Numbered from the stretch's first letter, positions 1 through 8,539 are shown. The stretch is DNA of 64,000 bases from Lentzea albidocapillata (GCF_000719115.1 NZ_JOEA01000024.1:62001-126000); one strand, 5' to 3'. Made by a program: numbers and translations. Notes: generated by a model from the sequence alone, not told the origin.

Positions 1-1
1 C

Positions 2-781
2 GCTCGTCTGGCCGCGTCCCGCCATGCGAGTGAGTTCGTGTTGAAGGGAGGCATGCTTCTCGCGGTGTTCGATGCACGACGAGCCACCGCCGACGCGGAC
101 CTGCTCGCTCGCAACCTCGCCAACGACGAGGAGACAGTAATCGCGCGAGTCGTGGACGTGGCCAGTGTCGAACTGGACCAGGAAGACGGCGTGGAGTTCC
201 TGGTGGACACGGTCGCGGCCCGGTCGATCCGCGAAGACGACCTCTACACGGGTGTTCGAATCAGCATGGCCTGCCGCATCTCCACCGCAAGCGTGAAACT
301 CAGGCTGGACATCAACTTCGGCGACCCGGTGACCCCGGCACCTCAGCTGCTCGATCTGCCGTCGCAGCGGCCGGGGGTCGCGCCGGTCCCCGTGCTCGGC
401 TACCCGATCGAGACGGTTCTGGCGGAGAAGACCAGTACGGCGATCGCGCTCCGGGCGGCGAACACGAGGGTTCGTGACTATGCCGACCTCTACATGCTGA
501 CCGGCAAACAAGCAGTGTCGTACGAATCAGCCCGGTCGGCTCTGGAGGCTACGACTCGTCACCGCGGCGTCGACATACTGCCGCTGTCCGCCGTGATCGG
601 CGATCTCGCGGAGTCGCGCCAACAGACCTACTCGGCGTTCAAGAAGCGTCTTGGACCGGATGGCGCCCATCTGCCCGACAGCTTCGGGGACGTCGTGGCC
701 GCTGTGATCGAGTTCGTCGACCCACTCGCGGCCGGGGATCTCTGCGAGGCGTGGGACCCCGAAACCCGGAAGTGGGTCTAG
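2..781 (+). CDS. AbiEii/AbiGii-type nucleotidyltransferase (5' end outside window)
   Basis: The frame is open from the first bases, so the gene begins upstream; the GTG at 38 is probably internal because the preceding codons continue a normal AbiEii-like helix into the FVLKGG motif. What is seen: LKGG, then ARRATADADLL, matching the family's R-x-T-x-D-x-D metal-binding strand, and a later K-x11-R-x2-D-x2-D segment (KTSTAIALRAANTRVRDYAD). Family knowledge: AbiEii proteins are nucleotidyltransferase toxins of type IV toxin-antitoxin or phage-abortive systems, usually preceded by an AbiEi antitoxin gene. That partner would lie left of the window. Whether this copy is a toxin or a stand-alone homologue cannot be told here. 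Confidence 0.75.
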   Translation, partial: ARLAASRHASEFVLKGGMLLAVFDARRATADADLLARNLANDEETVIARVVDVASVELDQEDGVEFLVDTVAARSIREDDLYTGVRISMACRISTASVKLRLDINFGDPVTPAPQLLDLPSQRPGVAPVPVLGYPIETVLAEKTSTAIALRAANTRVRDYADLYMLTGKQAVSYESARSALEATTRHRGVDILPLSAVIGDLAESRQQTYSAFKKRLGPDGAHLPDSFGDVVAAVIEFVDPLAAGDLCEAWDPETRKWV

Positions 782-885
782 CGACGGATTCTCATTCGAT
801 CACGCACTGAGGTGTTCGGGTGACGTTTTCGCACGTCACACGGATGGCTGCGGAAATTGTCGGACCCTCCTGTCACCATCGGGGC

Positions 886-1878
886 ATGGCCGAGCGCAAA
901 CCCAGAGTCACCGACTGGCGACTCGTCGTGCAGTCCCGGTTGGACCGGGTCCGCGCGGATCTGGCTGCCCTCGGCCCGTCCGATCCGGTCGATCCCGAGG
1001 GCGACGTGTGGCGTCGCACGGCCGAGACGCAGGCCTCCGTGGTCGAGGCGATGCTCAACGCCCGCGAGCCGTGGTGGCGCATGCTGCCGTCGTGGTGGTC
1101 GGGCTGGCACATCGAACGTGCGTGGCGCGCCCTGCACGAGGCCGAGGTGGCCACGATCTCGGCCGAGCGCGGGTTCCTGGGGCGGTTACCTGGTCTGCGG
1201 GCGCGGGTGGCGCAGTACCTGGACGACGATGATCCGCGCCGCCGCGCCCTGGAGGAGTTGCGGCCGGGGGAGTTCACGCCCGCGGTCGAGCGCGCGATCG
1301 TGGTGGACGCGTTGCGGGCGGCGTATGACAACTCGGACTTCGCGCATGCCGGCTCGCGTGCGTTGCGTAACAAGCTGATCGCCGCGTCGCTTGTGCTGTT
1401 CGTGATCAACACGGTTCTCGGTGTCGTCGGCATCGTGAAGCCCGGCATGATCCCGCTGTGCGTCGACCCGAAGGAGAACGCGCTGCCCACCGTCTGCCCC
1501 GGCGGCACGGCGAAGGCGTCCGGTGTGGACGTGTGGCTGGTGCAGGTGCTCGGGTCGTTCGGCGCGGTGCTGGCCGCCGTGGTGCTGCTCTTACGCCGCC
1601 GGCCATCGCTCTCGCCGTACGTGATGATCGGGTACCAGGCACTGATCAAGATCATGCTCGGCGCGGCACTGGCGGTGGTCGGCATCCTGGCGCTGGGAGC
1701 AGGGGTCACCAGCGGGCTGATCGGCATCCCGTCGGCGGCGGCCCTGCTGCTGTGGGCGGTCATCTTCGGGTACGCGCAGCAGATCGGCACGCGGCTGCTC
1801 GACAAGTACACCGACGAGGTGCTGGACCAGGCGCGGCCGCTGCCGGACGCGGACGGGCCGCGGGTGGCGCCCCGGTGA
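886..1878 (+). CDS. Hypothetical membrane protein with soluble N-terminal half
   Basis: I do not recognise this 330-residue protein. The ATG at 886 is chosen because the sequence before it lacks a protein-like pattern. Residues 1 to about 160 are soluble, charged and helical. The C-terminal half has about four hydrophobic segments: one near residue 170 (LVLFVINTVLGVVGIV), one near 225 (LGSFGAVLAAVVLLL), and two between 250 and 305 that end in a cytoplasmic-looking basic tail. The short loop after the first segment holds two Cys residues, which could form an extracytoplasmic disulfide. It stands alone between the AbiEii-like gene and the convergent ParB-like gene, so context gives no function. 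Confidence 0.7.
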   Translation: MAERKPRVTDWRLVVQSRLDRVRADLAALGPSDPVDPEGDVWRRTAETQASVVEAMLNAREPWWRMLPSWWSGWHIERAWRALHEAEVATISAERGFLGRLPGLRARVAQYLDDDDPRRRALEELRPGEFTPAVERAIVVDALRAAYDNSDFAHAGSRALRNKLIAASLVLFVINTVLGVVGIVKPGMIPLCVDPKENALPTVCPGGTAKASGVDVWLVQVLGSFGAVLAAVVLLLRRRPSLSPYVMIGYQALIKIMLGAALAVVGILALGAGVTSGLIGIPSAAALLLWAVIFGYAQQIGTRLLDKYTDEVLDQARPLPDADGPRVAPR

Positions 1879-1897
1879 TCGGTACAGAGGCGTCTGG

Positions 1898-2764
1898 TTA
1901 GACGCGTGGGCCTCGGCCGTGCGACTGACTTTCCTCGCGCACGGCGTTGATGACGTCGGCGTCCCATCGGTGCGTGCGGATCAGCCGGTACCGCTCGGCC
2001 GCGACCCACATGTACGCCTCGGTCTCGGTGCGGTCGCCGATCATGTCGGCCTGCCGCAGCATCGCGACGACCGGCGTGTACTCGTCGGCGTACCAGCGGC
2101 GCGCCACCTCGGGGCGGTCCAGGAACTGGCCGCTGTCCTGCATCAGCCGGAACCCCCACGCCTCGACGTGCTCGCCGAGCTGGGCGTAGTGCCACGGGTC
2201 GGACAGCACCACGGCGGCGCGGGCCTCGCCGCCCAGGGGGACGCGGTCCAGGAAGAGGCGCCGGTAGTCCTTCACGATCAGGTCGCCGCGGTAGCGGATG
2301 CCGGACGAGTTGATCCGGGTGATCACCTGCGTCACGTACGCGTCGATCACCTCCAGGCCCATCGCGTGCGCCACCGACACCCGATGGTGGCCGTCGATGA
2401 TGAAGTGCAGCTCGCCGACCCGGTACACCTCGATCGGCGGCACGCTCTCGCCGCGGCGGGCGGCCAGGGCCAGTCGTTGCCAGCGCTCCCGGACGCGTCC
2501 GGAGGTCGGGCGGAAGCGGCGGTCGAAGTCGCGGGTGCGGTCGACGCTGCCCACGATCGAGTCCAGGCGGATCGACTGCAGGCCCAGGCGCTTCTCCGAT
2601 GCCATGCCCAGGGCGCCCACGACCTCGTGGAACGGCAGCATGATGTTCACGTCGTCGGGCTCGCGGCGCAGCCAGGCCGCGAGACGCGACATCACCTGAC
2701 GGCGGCGAGCGCGCAGGAAGTCGCTCTCGGCGTCGGCCACGGGAAAACCGGTGTCACGTCTCAT
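1898..2764 (-). CDS. ParB N-terminal domain-like protein
   Basis: A 288-residue protein. The centre carries PPIEVYRVGELHFIIDGHHRVSVAHAMG in pieces; IIDGHHRVSVA matches the ParB/Srx-fold GxxR-type nucleotide-binding box of ParB-like nuclease-domain proteins. It is not the chromosome-partitioning ParB: the helix-turn-helix and dimerisation regions are not evident. The ATG at 2764 is preferred to the upstream one at 2785 because GGGAGG lies five bases before it. It overlaps the end of the upstream phosphoesterase by 11 bases, so the two are probably co-transcribed and translationally coupled. Substrate and role are unknown; a DNA- or nucleotide-linked function is an inference from the fold. Confidence 0.72.
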   Translation of the reverse strand: MRRDTGFPVADAESDFLRARRRQVMSRLAAWLRREPDDVNIMLPFHEVVGALGMASEKRLGLQSIRLDSIVGSVDRTRDFDRRFRPTSGRVRERWQRLALAARRGESVPPIEVYRVGELHFIIDGHHRVSVAHAMGLEVIDAYVTQVITRINSSGIRYRGDLIVKDYRRLFLDRVPLGGEARAAVVLSDPWHYAQLGEHVEAWGFRLMQDSGQFLDRPEVARRWYADEYTPVVAMLRQADMIGDRTETEAYMWVAAERYRLIRTHRWDADVINAVREESQSHGRGPRV

Positions 2765-3425
2765 CTCGCCCTCCCGAGATCTCAAGCACCTTCTGTGGAA
2801 CGACGTTGATCACGCGTGTGGCGCCCAACGAACGGTCTGGGCGCGGCACGCCGTGCGGATGAATGTGGCCGTGCAGCATGAACGAGGGCTGCAACCGTGA
2901 GACAAGTCCACGTAAACAGTCGAAACCGCGATGCGGCGCGTCGGGTTCGTCGCCGCAGTCCAACGGCGGTGAGTGGGTCAGCAGCACGTCCACGCCACGT
3001 CCGTCCCGCAGCCTGCGCCACCCGGCGAGCCGGGACACCCGGCGGGCGCGGCGGGCCTGCTGCCGTTCCGTCCACTGGTTCGGGCCCTTGTTGTAGCGGA
3101 TCGAACCACCGAGACCGGCGATCCGCAGGCCGGCGACATCGACCACGCGTTCGTCCGCGTTCACCGCACCGGCTGGACCTGGCCAGCGCACCGGCACGCC
3201 CGCTTTGGTCCAAAGGCCACGCACGTTCGAGTAGCCCGACAGGTCGGTGTCGTGGTTGCCGGGGACGAACACCAGCGGCTTGTCCAGGGCGTTGGCCAGG
3301 TGTTCCAGGTAGTCGAACGGCAGGTCGCCCGCCGCGACGATCAGGTCGACGTCCGAGTGCTGGTGCACCTGATCGGTCCACAGCTGCTCGACCACCTCGT
3401 CCGCGACAGCCAGAATCCGAGCCAT
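2754..3425 (-). CDS. Calcineurin-like metallophosphoesterase
   Basis: A 223-residue single-domain phosphoesterase. The motifs appear in order: AAGDLP, GNHD, THSPP and HGHIH, which supply the Asp, Asn and His ligands of the dinuclear metal centre in calcineurin-like enzymes. The usual first motif (D-x-H) is not obvious: the N-terminus reads MARILAVADEV, so the first metal site may be altered or the gene may be slightly short. It is the first gene of a two-gene unit with the ParB-like gene. Members of this family cleave phosphomonoesters, phosphodiesters or cyclic nucleotides; the substrate here cannot be deduced. Confidence 0.83.
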   Translation of the reverse strand: MARILAVADEVVEQLWTDQVHQHSDVDLIVAAGDLPFDYLEHLANALDKPLVFVPGNHDTDLSGYSNVRGLWTKAGVPVRWPGPAGAVNADERVVDVAGLRIAGLGGSIRYNKGPNQWTERQQARRARRVSRLAGWRRLRDGRGVDVLLTHSPPLDCGDEPDAPHRGFDCLRGLVSRLQPSFMLHGHIHPHGVPRPDRSLGATRVINVVPQKVLEISGGRDET

Positions 3426-3469
3426 CCCAGCAGCCTAATGAGTGCCAAGAAATTGAACACCGTCTCCAC

Positions 3470-4585
3470 ATGACGCGGGACAGCGCTGCCATTAGCGTGT
3501 TCACCGTGCTTGCCGAGCTGTTCGCCGCGGCCGCCGACGGATGCCGCGACCGCAGTCCGCTGACCCAGCGACTCCTCACCGACGCTGCCGACGACCTCCG
3601 GCAGGGCGGTGTCACGGCCAAAATCATGGCCGGCTCCGAATGCGACCGGGAGGGCACCGTGCCCGGGCTGCGGTTCGCGGGCGCTGTCCACCGGCTCGTG
3701 CTCGAAGGACGCGCACCCGGCCTCGCGAAGCACTACCCGTCCGTCGGCGGCCAGCCCCACCTGCCGACGCTGTGGGAGGACGCGCTGCCCGCTCTCAACG
3801 CGCACGCCGACGTCCTGAGGCAACGCGTCCTGGCCACTGTCGTGCAGACCAACGAACCCGGCCGCAGCGCGCCCCTCTACGGCGGCCTGATGGTCGCCGC
3901 GCAGGAGGCCGCGAAGGCCGCCGGCCGGCACGTGCCGTTCTGCGTGCGGCTGCTGGAGGTCGGCGCGAGCGGCGGGCTCAACCTGCGCCCGCACCACGTC
4001 GGCTACCAGCTACCGGACACGGTTCTCGGCGATCCGGACAGCCTCCTGGTCCTCGACCCGGAGTGGACCGGCAGGCCGCCCGCCGATCTGAGCCACCGGC
4101 TGCGCGTCGTCGGCAGGGCGGGCTGCGACCCCGCCCCGGTCGACGTGTCCACAGAGGACGGACGGCTGCACCTGAGCTCGTTCGTCTGGGCGGATCAGCT
4201 GGAGAGGTGGAACCGCCTGCGAGACGCGCTGGACCTCGCCGCCACCGACCCCGTCCGGGTCGACCGGTCGACCGGCCCGGAGTGGCTGGCGCACCAGCTC
4301 GCCCGGGCCGAACGGGACGTGCTCACCGTCGTGTGGCATTCCGTGGTGTGGCAGTACGTCTCGCCCGCGGACCGGGCGATGGGCAGGGCCGTGCTGGCGG
4401 ACGCGGCCGCGAAGGCGACACCCTTGTCACCGTTGGCACTGCTGGTCTTCGAGCCTCGCCGCACCGACGACGGCTACCGGTTCGAACTGCTGCTCAAGCT
4501 CTGGCCGGCCGGGATCTCGCTGAACCTCGGCCACGGCGCGGGCCACGGCACGCCGTTCACCTGGGACGTCACCCCTTGGGAATGA
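3470..4585 (+). CDS. DUF2332 family protein
   Basis: A 371-residue protein of the actinobacterial DUF2332 family. Recognisable family blocks are HYPSVGG near residue 85, VVQTNEPGRSAPLY near 125, and LLEVGASGGLNL near 165. The last resembles a glycine-rich nucleotide- or SAM-binding loop. A later block, FVWADQLERW, precedes a WHSVVWQY strand. The start is uncertain: ATG 3470 is used, but GTG 3497 is also in frame. A second DUF2332 gene lies at 6962-7957. Function is not known. Its 3' end overlaps the convergent gene at 4569 by 17 bases. Confidence 0.8.
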   Translation: MTRDSAAISVFTVLAELFAAAADGCRDRSPLTQRLLTDAADDLRQGGVTAKIMAGSECDREGTVPGLRFAGAVHRLVLEGRAPGLAKHYPSVGGQPHLPTLWEDALPALNAHADVLRQRVLATVVQTNEPGRSAPLYGGLMVAAQEAAKAAGRHVPFCVRLLEVGASGGLNLRPHHVGYQLPDTVLGDPDSLLVLDPEWTGRPPADLSHRLRVVGRAGCDPAPVDVSTEDGRLHLSSFVWADQLERWNRLRDALDLAATDPVRVDRSTGPEWLAHQLARAERDVLTVVWHSVVWQYVSPADRAMGRAVLADAAAKATPLSPLALLVFEPRRTDDGYRFELLLKLWPAGISLNLGHGAGHGTPFTWDVTPWE

Positions 4586-4946
4586 CGACCGGGTTCACCA
4601 CGTACCGGCCGTCCTGCATCTCCACGGGCAGCCGGAACTCCGCGCGGACGCCGTCGTGCGTGTACTCGACGACGATGGCGCCGTCGCGGTAGACGCCCCG
4701 TTCCACCTGTGCGGTCTGGAACTGGTCCGCGGTCGCCTTCGCGACGTCTTCGCCGCCGACCGCCAGCAGCGGCTCCAGCTGGTGGAAGTCGTGTGCGCGC
4801 AACGCGTTCGTCACCTCGGCGGCGAGTTCGTCCGGCGTTTCCGCGCCCGGCTCCGGCCAGCGCGCGATGAGGACGACCACCGCCAGCAGCCAGCCGACGG
4901 CGAACACCATCAGCCAGAACCGCAGGTTGGTCAGTTGGCGGTGCAC
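4569..4946 (-). CDS. Small membrane-anchored protein, function unknown
   Basis: A 125-residue protein starting with GTG one base after the stop of the upstream microprotein gene. One transmembrane segment (FWLMVFAVGWLLAVVVLIA, residues 10-28) is followed by a soluble domain of about 95 residues, probably outside the membrane, with a mixed alpha/beta look resembling lumazine-binding/SnoaL-like stress proteins (DELAAEVTNALRAHDF). The transmembrane start (QLTNLRFWL) closely resembles that of the preceding 31-residue peptide. It is the last gene of a corA-microprotein-this-gene unit. No catalytic motif is visible. Confidence 0.7.
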   Translation of the reverse strand: MHRQLTNLRFWLMVFAVGWLLAVVVLIARWPEPGAETPDELAAEVTNALRAHDFHQLEPLLAVGGEDVAKATADQFQTAQVERGVYRDGAIVVEYTHDGVRAEFRLPVEMQDGRYVVNPVVIPKG

Positions 4947-4947
4947 G

Positions 4948-5043
4948 TCACGGCGTTCCGCTGATCAGCACGAACACGGTGGTGATCCAGCAGAGCAGGA
5001 ACGCGAGGATCCAGAACTTGATGTTGGTGAGCATTCTGGTCAT
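4948..5043 (-). CDS. 31-residue single-pass membrane microprotein
   Basis: The ATG at 5043 follows a strong GGAGG Shine-Dalgarno with seven bases between. The peptide is MTRMLTNIKFWILAFLLCWI and on to a short ISGTP end: a basic N-terminus, then one hydrophobic helix. The stop is one base before the GTG of the next gene, and corA ends 40 bases upstream, so the three look like one operon. The helix start LTNIKFW matches LTNLRFW of the next protein, suggesting a duplicated anchor. It could assemble with that protein or with CorA; this is inference only. Confidence 0.6.
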   Translation of the reverse strand: MTRMLTNIKFWILAFLLCWITTVFVLISGTP

Positions 5044-5083
5044 GGCAAAGCCTCCGTACGAACATCGCGGGTGAAACCGGGAC

Positions 5084-6154
5084 CTACAGCCAGCGATTTC
5101 GTCGCAGTATTCGATAGAGGGTCAGGCACGCCACGAGGATCACACTGATCACCACGGGGTACCCGTACTTCATCTTGAGCTCGGGCATGAAGTCGAAGTT
5201 CATGCCGTAGATGCCGGCGACCATCGTCGGCACCGAGATGATCGCCACCCACGCGGTGATCTTGCGCATGTCGGTGTTCTGCTGCAGCGTGATCTTCGCG
5301 AGCGTCGCGTCGACCAGCGTCGTCAGCAACTCGTCGAACGCGGTCACCCGCTCGGACACCTCGGTGAGGTGGTCGTCGACGTCGCGGAAGTACGAGCGCA
5401 CCTGCTCGGGGATGAGCGGCGTGTAGCCCTCCGCCAAGCGGCGCAACGGGTTCGCGAGCGGCATCACCGCGCGGCGCAGCTCAAGCACCTCGCGCTTGAA
5501 CATGTAGATCTGGTCGGCGCTGACCCGGCTGCGCGGCGCGAAGATCCGCTCCTCCATCGTGTCGATGTCGGCTTCGATCCGCGCGGTGACGTCGAGGTAG
5601 TTGTCGACCACGTGGTCCGCGATGGCGTGCAGGACCGCGGACGAGCCGACCTCCAGGCGCTCCGCGTCGTCCTCCATCTCGTGGCGCAGCTTGGAGAGCC
5701 CGGAGTGGTTGCCGTGCCGCACGGTGATGACGAAGTCCTTGCCCAGGAACACCATGATCTCGCCGGACTCGACGATCTCGTTGGCGGTGTCGGGGGACTC
5801 GTTGGTCACGTAGCGAACGGTCTTGAAGACCATGAAGAGCGAGTTGTCGTACCGTTCGAGCTTCGGGCGCTGGTGCGCGTGCACCGCGTCCTCGACCGCG
5901 AGCTCGTGCAGCCCGAACGTCTCCGCGATGCCCTCGATCTGCTCGGCATCCGGCTCGTGCAGGCCGATCCAGACGAACCCGTCCTTGCGCTTGCGCACCT
6001 CTTTGACGGCGTCGGTGTGCGTCCAGCGGCCAGGCAAGCGCTTGCCATCGACGTAGACCGCGCAGTCGACCACGTAGTGCGACAACGGCACGGAGATGTG
6101 CGGCGTCGGGCGCTGCTGAGCGCCGCGTCCGCGGATCGAGGGCAGGCTGGGCAT
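5084..6154 (-). CDS. corA: CorA-family magnesium/cobalt transporter
   Basis: A 356-residue CorA protein. The N-terminal cytoplasmic alpha/beta domain (about residues 35-230) is followed by a long helix and two C-terminal transmembrane segments. The signature YGMNF sits between the helices (near residue 312), and the C-terminus is basic (ILRRNRWL). It should form a pentameric channel for Mg2+ uptake. The ATG at 6154 is used, not the GTG at 6175, because the GGAGG Shine-Dalgarno falls inside the longer reading. The next genes downstream are a membrane microprotein and its longer relative. A short leader frame lies upstream. Confidence 0.93.
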   Translation of the reverse strand: MPSLPSIRGRGAQQRPTPHISVPLSHYVVDCAVYVDGKRLPGRWTHTDAVKEVRKRKDGFVWIGLHEPDAEQIEGIAETFGLHELAVEDAVHAHQRPKLERYDNSLFMVFKTVRYVTNESPDTANEIVESGEIMVFLGKDFVITVRHGNHSGLSKLRHEMEDDAERLEVGSSAVLHAIADHVVDNYLDVTARIEADIDTMEERIFAPRSRVSADQIYMFKREVLELRRAVMPLANPLRRLAEGYTPLIPEQVRSYFRDVDDHLTEVSERVTAFDELLTTLVDATLAKITLQQNTDMRKITAWVAIISVPTMVAGIYGMNFDFMPELKMKYGYPVVISVILVACLTLYRILRRNRWL

Positions 6155-6243
6155 GGTGAGTTCCTCCAGGGCCACACGTCGTCGAAGTGCACGAGAAGCA
6201 CGACGGGCGCCCTACCGGTGGAGACTCAGCGAACTAGAACGAT

Positions 6244-6303
6244 CTAGCAGGCCACCTCGGTGAGGACGCGCTTGGTACTGGCAGGGTGGGGGTCCTTGCT
6301 CAT
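6244..6303 (-). CDS. Possible 19-residue leader peptide upstream of corA
   Basis: A short frame, MSKDPHPASTKRVLTEVAC, preceded by AGGAGGTGA, a near-perfect anti-16S match, though about 13 bases from the ATG. It ends 89 bases before the corA start on the same strand, so it would lie in the corA leader. Two prolines and a KR pair could make it a regulatory peptide, but nothing proves translation. The rest of the 265-base gap between corA and the divergent MaoC gene shows no further gene. Confidence 0.3.
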   Translation of the reverse strand: MSKDPHPASTKRVLTEVAC

Positions 6304-6440
6304 TTAGGGGTCCTCACCTCCTCGGGGCGAAGTCACTGGTGGTGGAAATCCTCACACACCGGTTGCCGAGGGTACCCCCTCCGCGTAAAGACTGTCTCCC
6401 CACCTGAGTCAGATCTCGATCACACGTAGTTGGAGGCGCG

Positions 6441-6947
6441 GTGCAGTTCGGTCGGTACTACGAGGAGTTCGAGGTCGGAGCGGTTTACAAGCACTGGCCT
6501 GGCAAGACGGTGACGGAGTACGACGACCACCTGTTCTGTCTGCTCACGATGAATCACCACCCGCTTCACATGGACGTGAACTACGCGGAGAACACGACGG
6601 ACTTCGGCAAGAACGTCGTCGTCGGCAACTACATCTACTCGTTGCTGCTGGGCATGTCCGTGCCCGACGTCTCCGGCAAGGCGATCGCCAACCTGGAGAT
6701 CGAGTCGCTGCGGCACGTGAAGCCGACGTTCCACGGTGACACGATCTACGGTGAGACCGAGGTGCTCGACAAGACGCCGTCCAAGTCGAAGGACGACAGG
6801 GGCGTGGTCTACGTGGAGACTCGCGGCTACAAGCAGGACGGCACGGTCGTGTGCATCTTCAGGCGCAAGGTCATGGTGCCGAAGCAGTCCTACGGTGACG
6901 CCCGCGGTGGCGAGCAGCCAGGACGCCCTGAACCGGTATCCAACTAA
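6441..6947 (+). CDS. MaoC-family hydratase/dehydratase
   Basis: A 168-residue single hot-dog-fold protein. The start reads MQFGRYYEEFEVGAVYKHWP, typical of the mesaconyl-CoA hydratase-like branch of MaoC proteins. The hydratase motif follows as FCLLTMNHHPLHMD, with the Asn/His pair expected in the active site near residues 37-42. GTG 6441 has TTGGAGG five bases upstream. These enzymes hydrate enoyl-CoA thioesters; the exact substrate is unknown and there is no CoA-pathway cluster nearby. The DUF2332 gene begins 14 bases after its stop, which suggests co-transcription. Confidence 0.87.
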   Translation: MQFGRYYEEFEVGAVYKHWPGKTVTEYDDHLFCLLTMNHHPLHMDVNYAENTTDFGKNVVVGNYIYSLLLGMSVPDVSGKAIANLEIESLRHVKPTFHGDTIYGETEVLDKTPSKSKDDRGVVYVETRGYKQDGTVVCIFRRKVMVPKQSYGDARGGEQPGRPEPVSN

Positions 6948-6961
6948 TTTGGGGAAGTGAC

Positions 6962-7957
6962 GTGACGTCTCTGGATCTGGCACAGCAACGTCTGCGCGCG
7001 TTCGCCGAGGAGGCCGCAGCGGTCTCGCCGCTCTACGAGCACCTCGCGTCGCGTGCTGCCGCCGATCCGGAGGTCGCCGACCTGCTGACCGCCGCCAGCG
7101 AGGACAACGCCACGGGCGAACTCCTGCTGGCGGCGGCGCACCGGCTGGTGCAGGCCGAGCCGTTCCACCGGCTCTCGAACTACTACCCGTCGCTCGGCGG
7201 GACGTACGGCGCGGACGAGAGCACCTGGCCGTTGTTCCGGGACTTCCTGCTGGAGCGCGGCGACCGCGTGCGGGCCCTGGTGGGCTCGCAGGTGATCCAG
7301 ACCAACGAGGTGCGGCGCGCGGCCCTGCTCTACCCGGCCGTCGCGGTCGCGGCGAAGCAGGCGGGCGGGCCGATCGGGCTCGTGGAGGCCGCGACGACGG
7401 CCGGTCTGCTGCTCGGGCTCGACCAGTACTCGTACCGCTACCAGACCGCGGAGGCCGGCCAGCTCGTCGCCGGACCGGCCAAGGCCGCGCTGGGGCTGCA
7501 CTGCTCGTTGGAGCTCGCACCCGGCGCCGCGCTGCCGAAGCTGCCCAAGACGATCAAGGTGGCCGCGAAGGCGGGCATCGGGGTGGCGCCCGCCGATCTG
7601 GCCGACGAGGACGCCTACGCGTGGCTGGAAGCGTGCGTGTGGGCGGACCAGCCGGAGCGGCTGCGCCTGTTCGGGGTGGCGTGCGGGGTGCTGCGCAAGA
7701 ACCCGCCGCGCCTGGTGACCGGGGACCCGGTCGCGGACCTCGCCAAGGCGGTCGAGCCGATCGACGCGCCGCTCGTCGTCATCACGAGCGGGTCCGGCCT
7801 CGACCTCGTGCCCGCATTGTCGGCTTTGGGCAGACCTGTCTGGTGGGCCGCGCACGAGGCCGGTGAGCTGCGGCTCATCCGTGTCGGTGAGTCAGGCGTG
7901 GAGACGACCACTCTGGCGACCACCGAGGCCCACGGGCAACGTCTCGTTTGGCGTTGA
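6962..7957 (+). CDS. DUF2332 family protein, second copy
   Basis: A 331-residue paralogue of the protein at 3470-4585. Shared blocks are YYPSLGG, VIQTNEVRRAALLYP and CVWADQPERLRLF. The glycine-rich loop of the first copy (GASGGLNL) has become AATTAGLLLGL here, so if that loop binds a ligand this copy has probably lost or changed it. GTG 6962 is preceded by GGGGAAG. The gene follows the MaoC gene closely and is convergent with the Nudix gene. The molecular function of DUF2332 is not established. Confidence 0.8.
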   Translation: MTSLDLAQQRLRAFAEEAAAVSPLYEHLASRAAADPEVADLLTAASEDNATGELLLAAAHRLVQAEPFHRLSNYYPSLGGTYGADESTWPLFRDFLLERGDRVRALVGSQVIQTNEVRRAALLYPAVAVAAKQAGGPIGLVEAATTAGLLLGLDQYSYRYQTAEAGQLVAGPAKAALGLHCSLELAPGAALPKLPKTIKVAAKAGIGVAPADLADEDAYAWLEACVWADQPERLRLFGVACGVLRKNPPRLVTGDPVADLAKAVEPIDAPLVVITSGSGLDLVPALSALGRPVWWAAHEAGELRLIRVGESGVETTTLATTEAHGQRLVWR

Positions 7958-7985
7958 TCGGCCGCCCCGAACGCGTGAACCCTGA

Positions 7986-8405
7986 TCAGGCCCTGGGCAG
8001 GCAGTTCCAGCCAGAGAGCGCTTCCACGAGCCCGTAGGTGGTCGGAAGTGTGTCGAAGGTCGCACGGTCGACCCAAGCGACATCCGATGCGTCGTCGCCC
8101 GCTCGGAGCACACCTGACGTGACCTGGCATTCGTAGTCGAAGATCAAGAAAACCCCGTTCGGGGCCGGTCGCTCCACGTGGCCGACGAGGCGGCCGACGG
8201 TGACGGAGAGTCCCGTCTCCTCGGCTAGTTCCCTAGTCACGGCCGCCTCATCCGTCTCATCCGGCTCCACGCGCCCGCCTGGTATCGACCACAGGCCCTC
8301 ACCTGGTGGATTGGCGCGTCGCACGAGCAGTAGTCGCCCGTTCGAGTCATGAACGACGGCTCCGACGCAACGGATCGTGCGCTTGCTGCTGGGCGTCACG
8401 ATCAC
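7986..8405 (-). CDS. Nudix hydrolase
   Basis: A 139-residue Nudix protein. The full Nudix box is visible: GGRVEPDETDEAAV continuing into TRELAEETGL, giving G-x5-E-x7-RE-x2-EE-x-G with all metal-binding Glu residues. Length and simple domain make-up fit a MutT/ADP-ribose pyrophosphatase-type enzyme that hydrolyses a nucleoside diphosphate linked to another group. A TACGCT -10-like box lies eight bases before an internal GTG at 8399, so translation may start there, two codons later than given. It is convergent with the DUF2332 gene and divergent from the 52-residue membrane protein gene. Confidence 0.88.
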   Translation of the reverse strand: MIVTPSSKRTIRCVGAVVHDSNGRLLLVRRANPPGEGLWSIPGGRVEPDETDEAAVTRELAEETGLSVTVGRLVGHVERPAPNGVFLIFDYECQVTSGVLRAGDDASDVAWVDRATFDTLPTTYGLVEALSGWNCLPRA

Positions 8406-8539
8406 GAAGCGTAGTCACACCGGATCGGCGGTGCTGTCCGCTACCCCGGCTGCGGTACAAATCTCCCAAGGTGCCGAACTGTGCTGTAGAACGGTCACGA
8501 ACGGCGCCAAACGGGTGCGACGCGGACGGGGTGGACACC

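Noticed and set aside
6176..6340. M-box magnesium riboswitch in the corA leader
   Set aside because: GGTGAGGACCCCT looks a little like the conserved M-box core, but the remaining paired elements could not be found.
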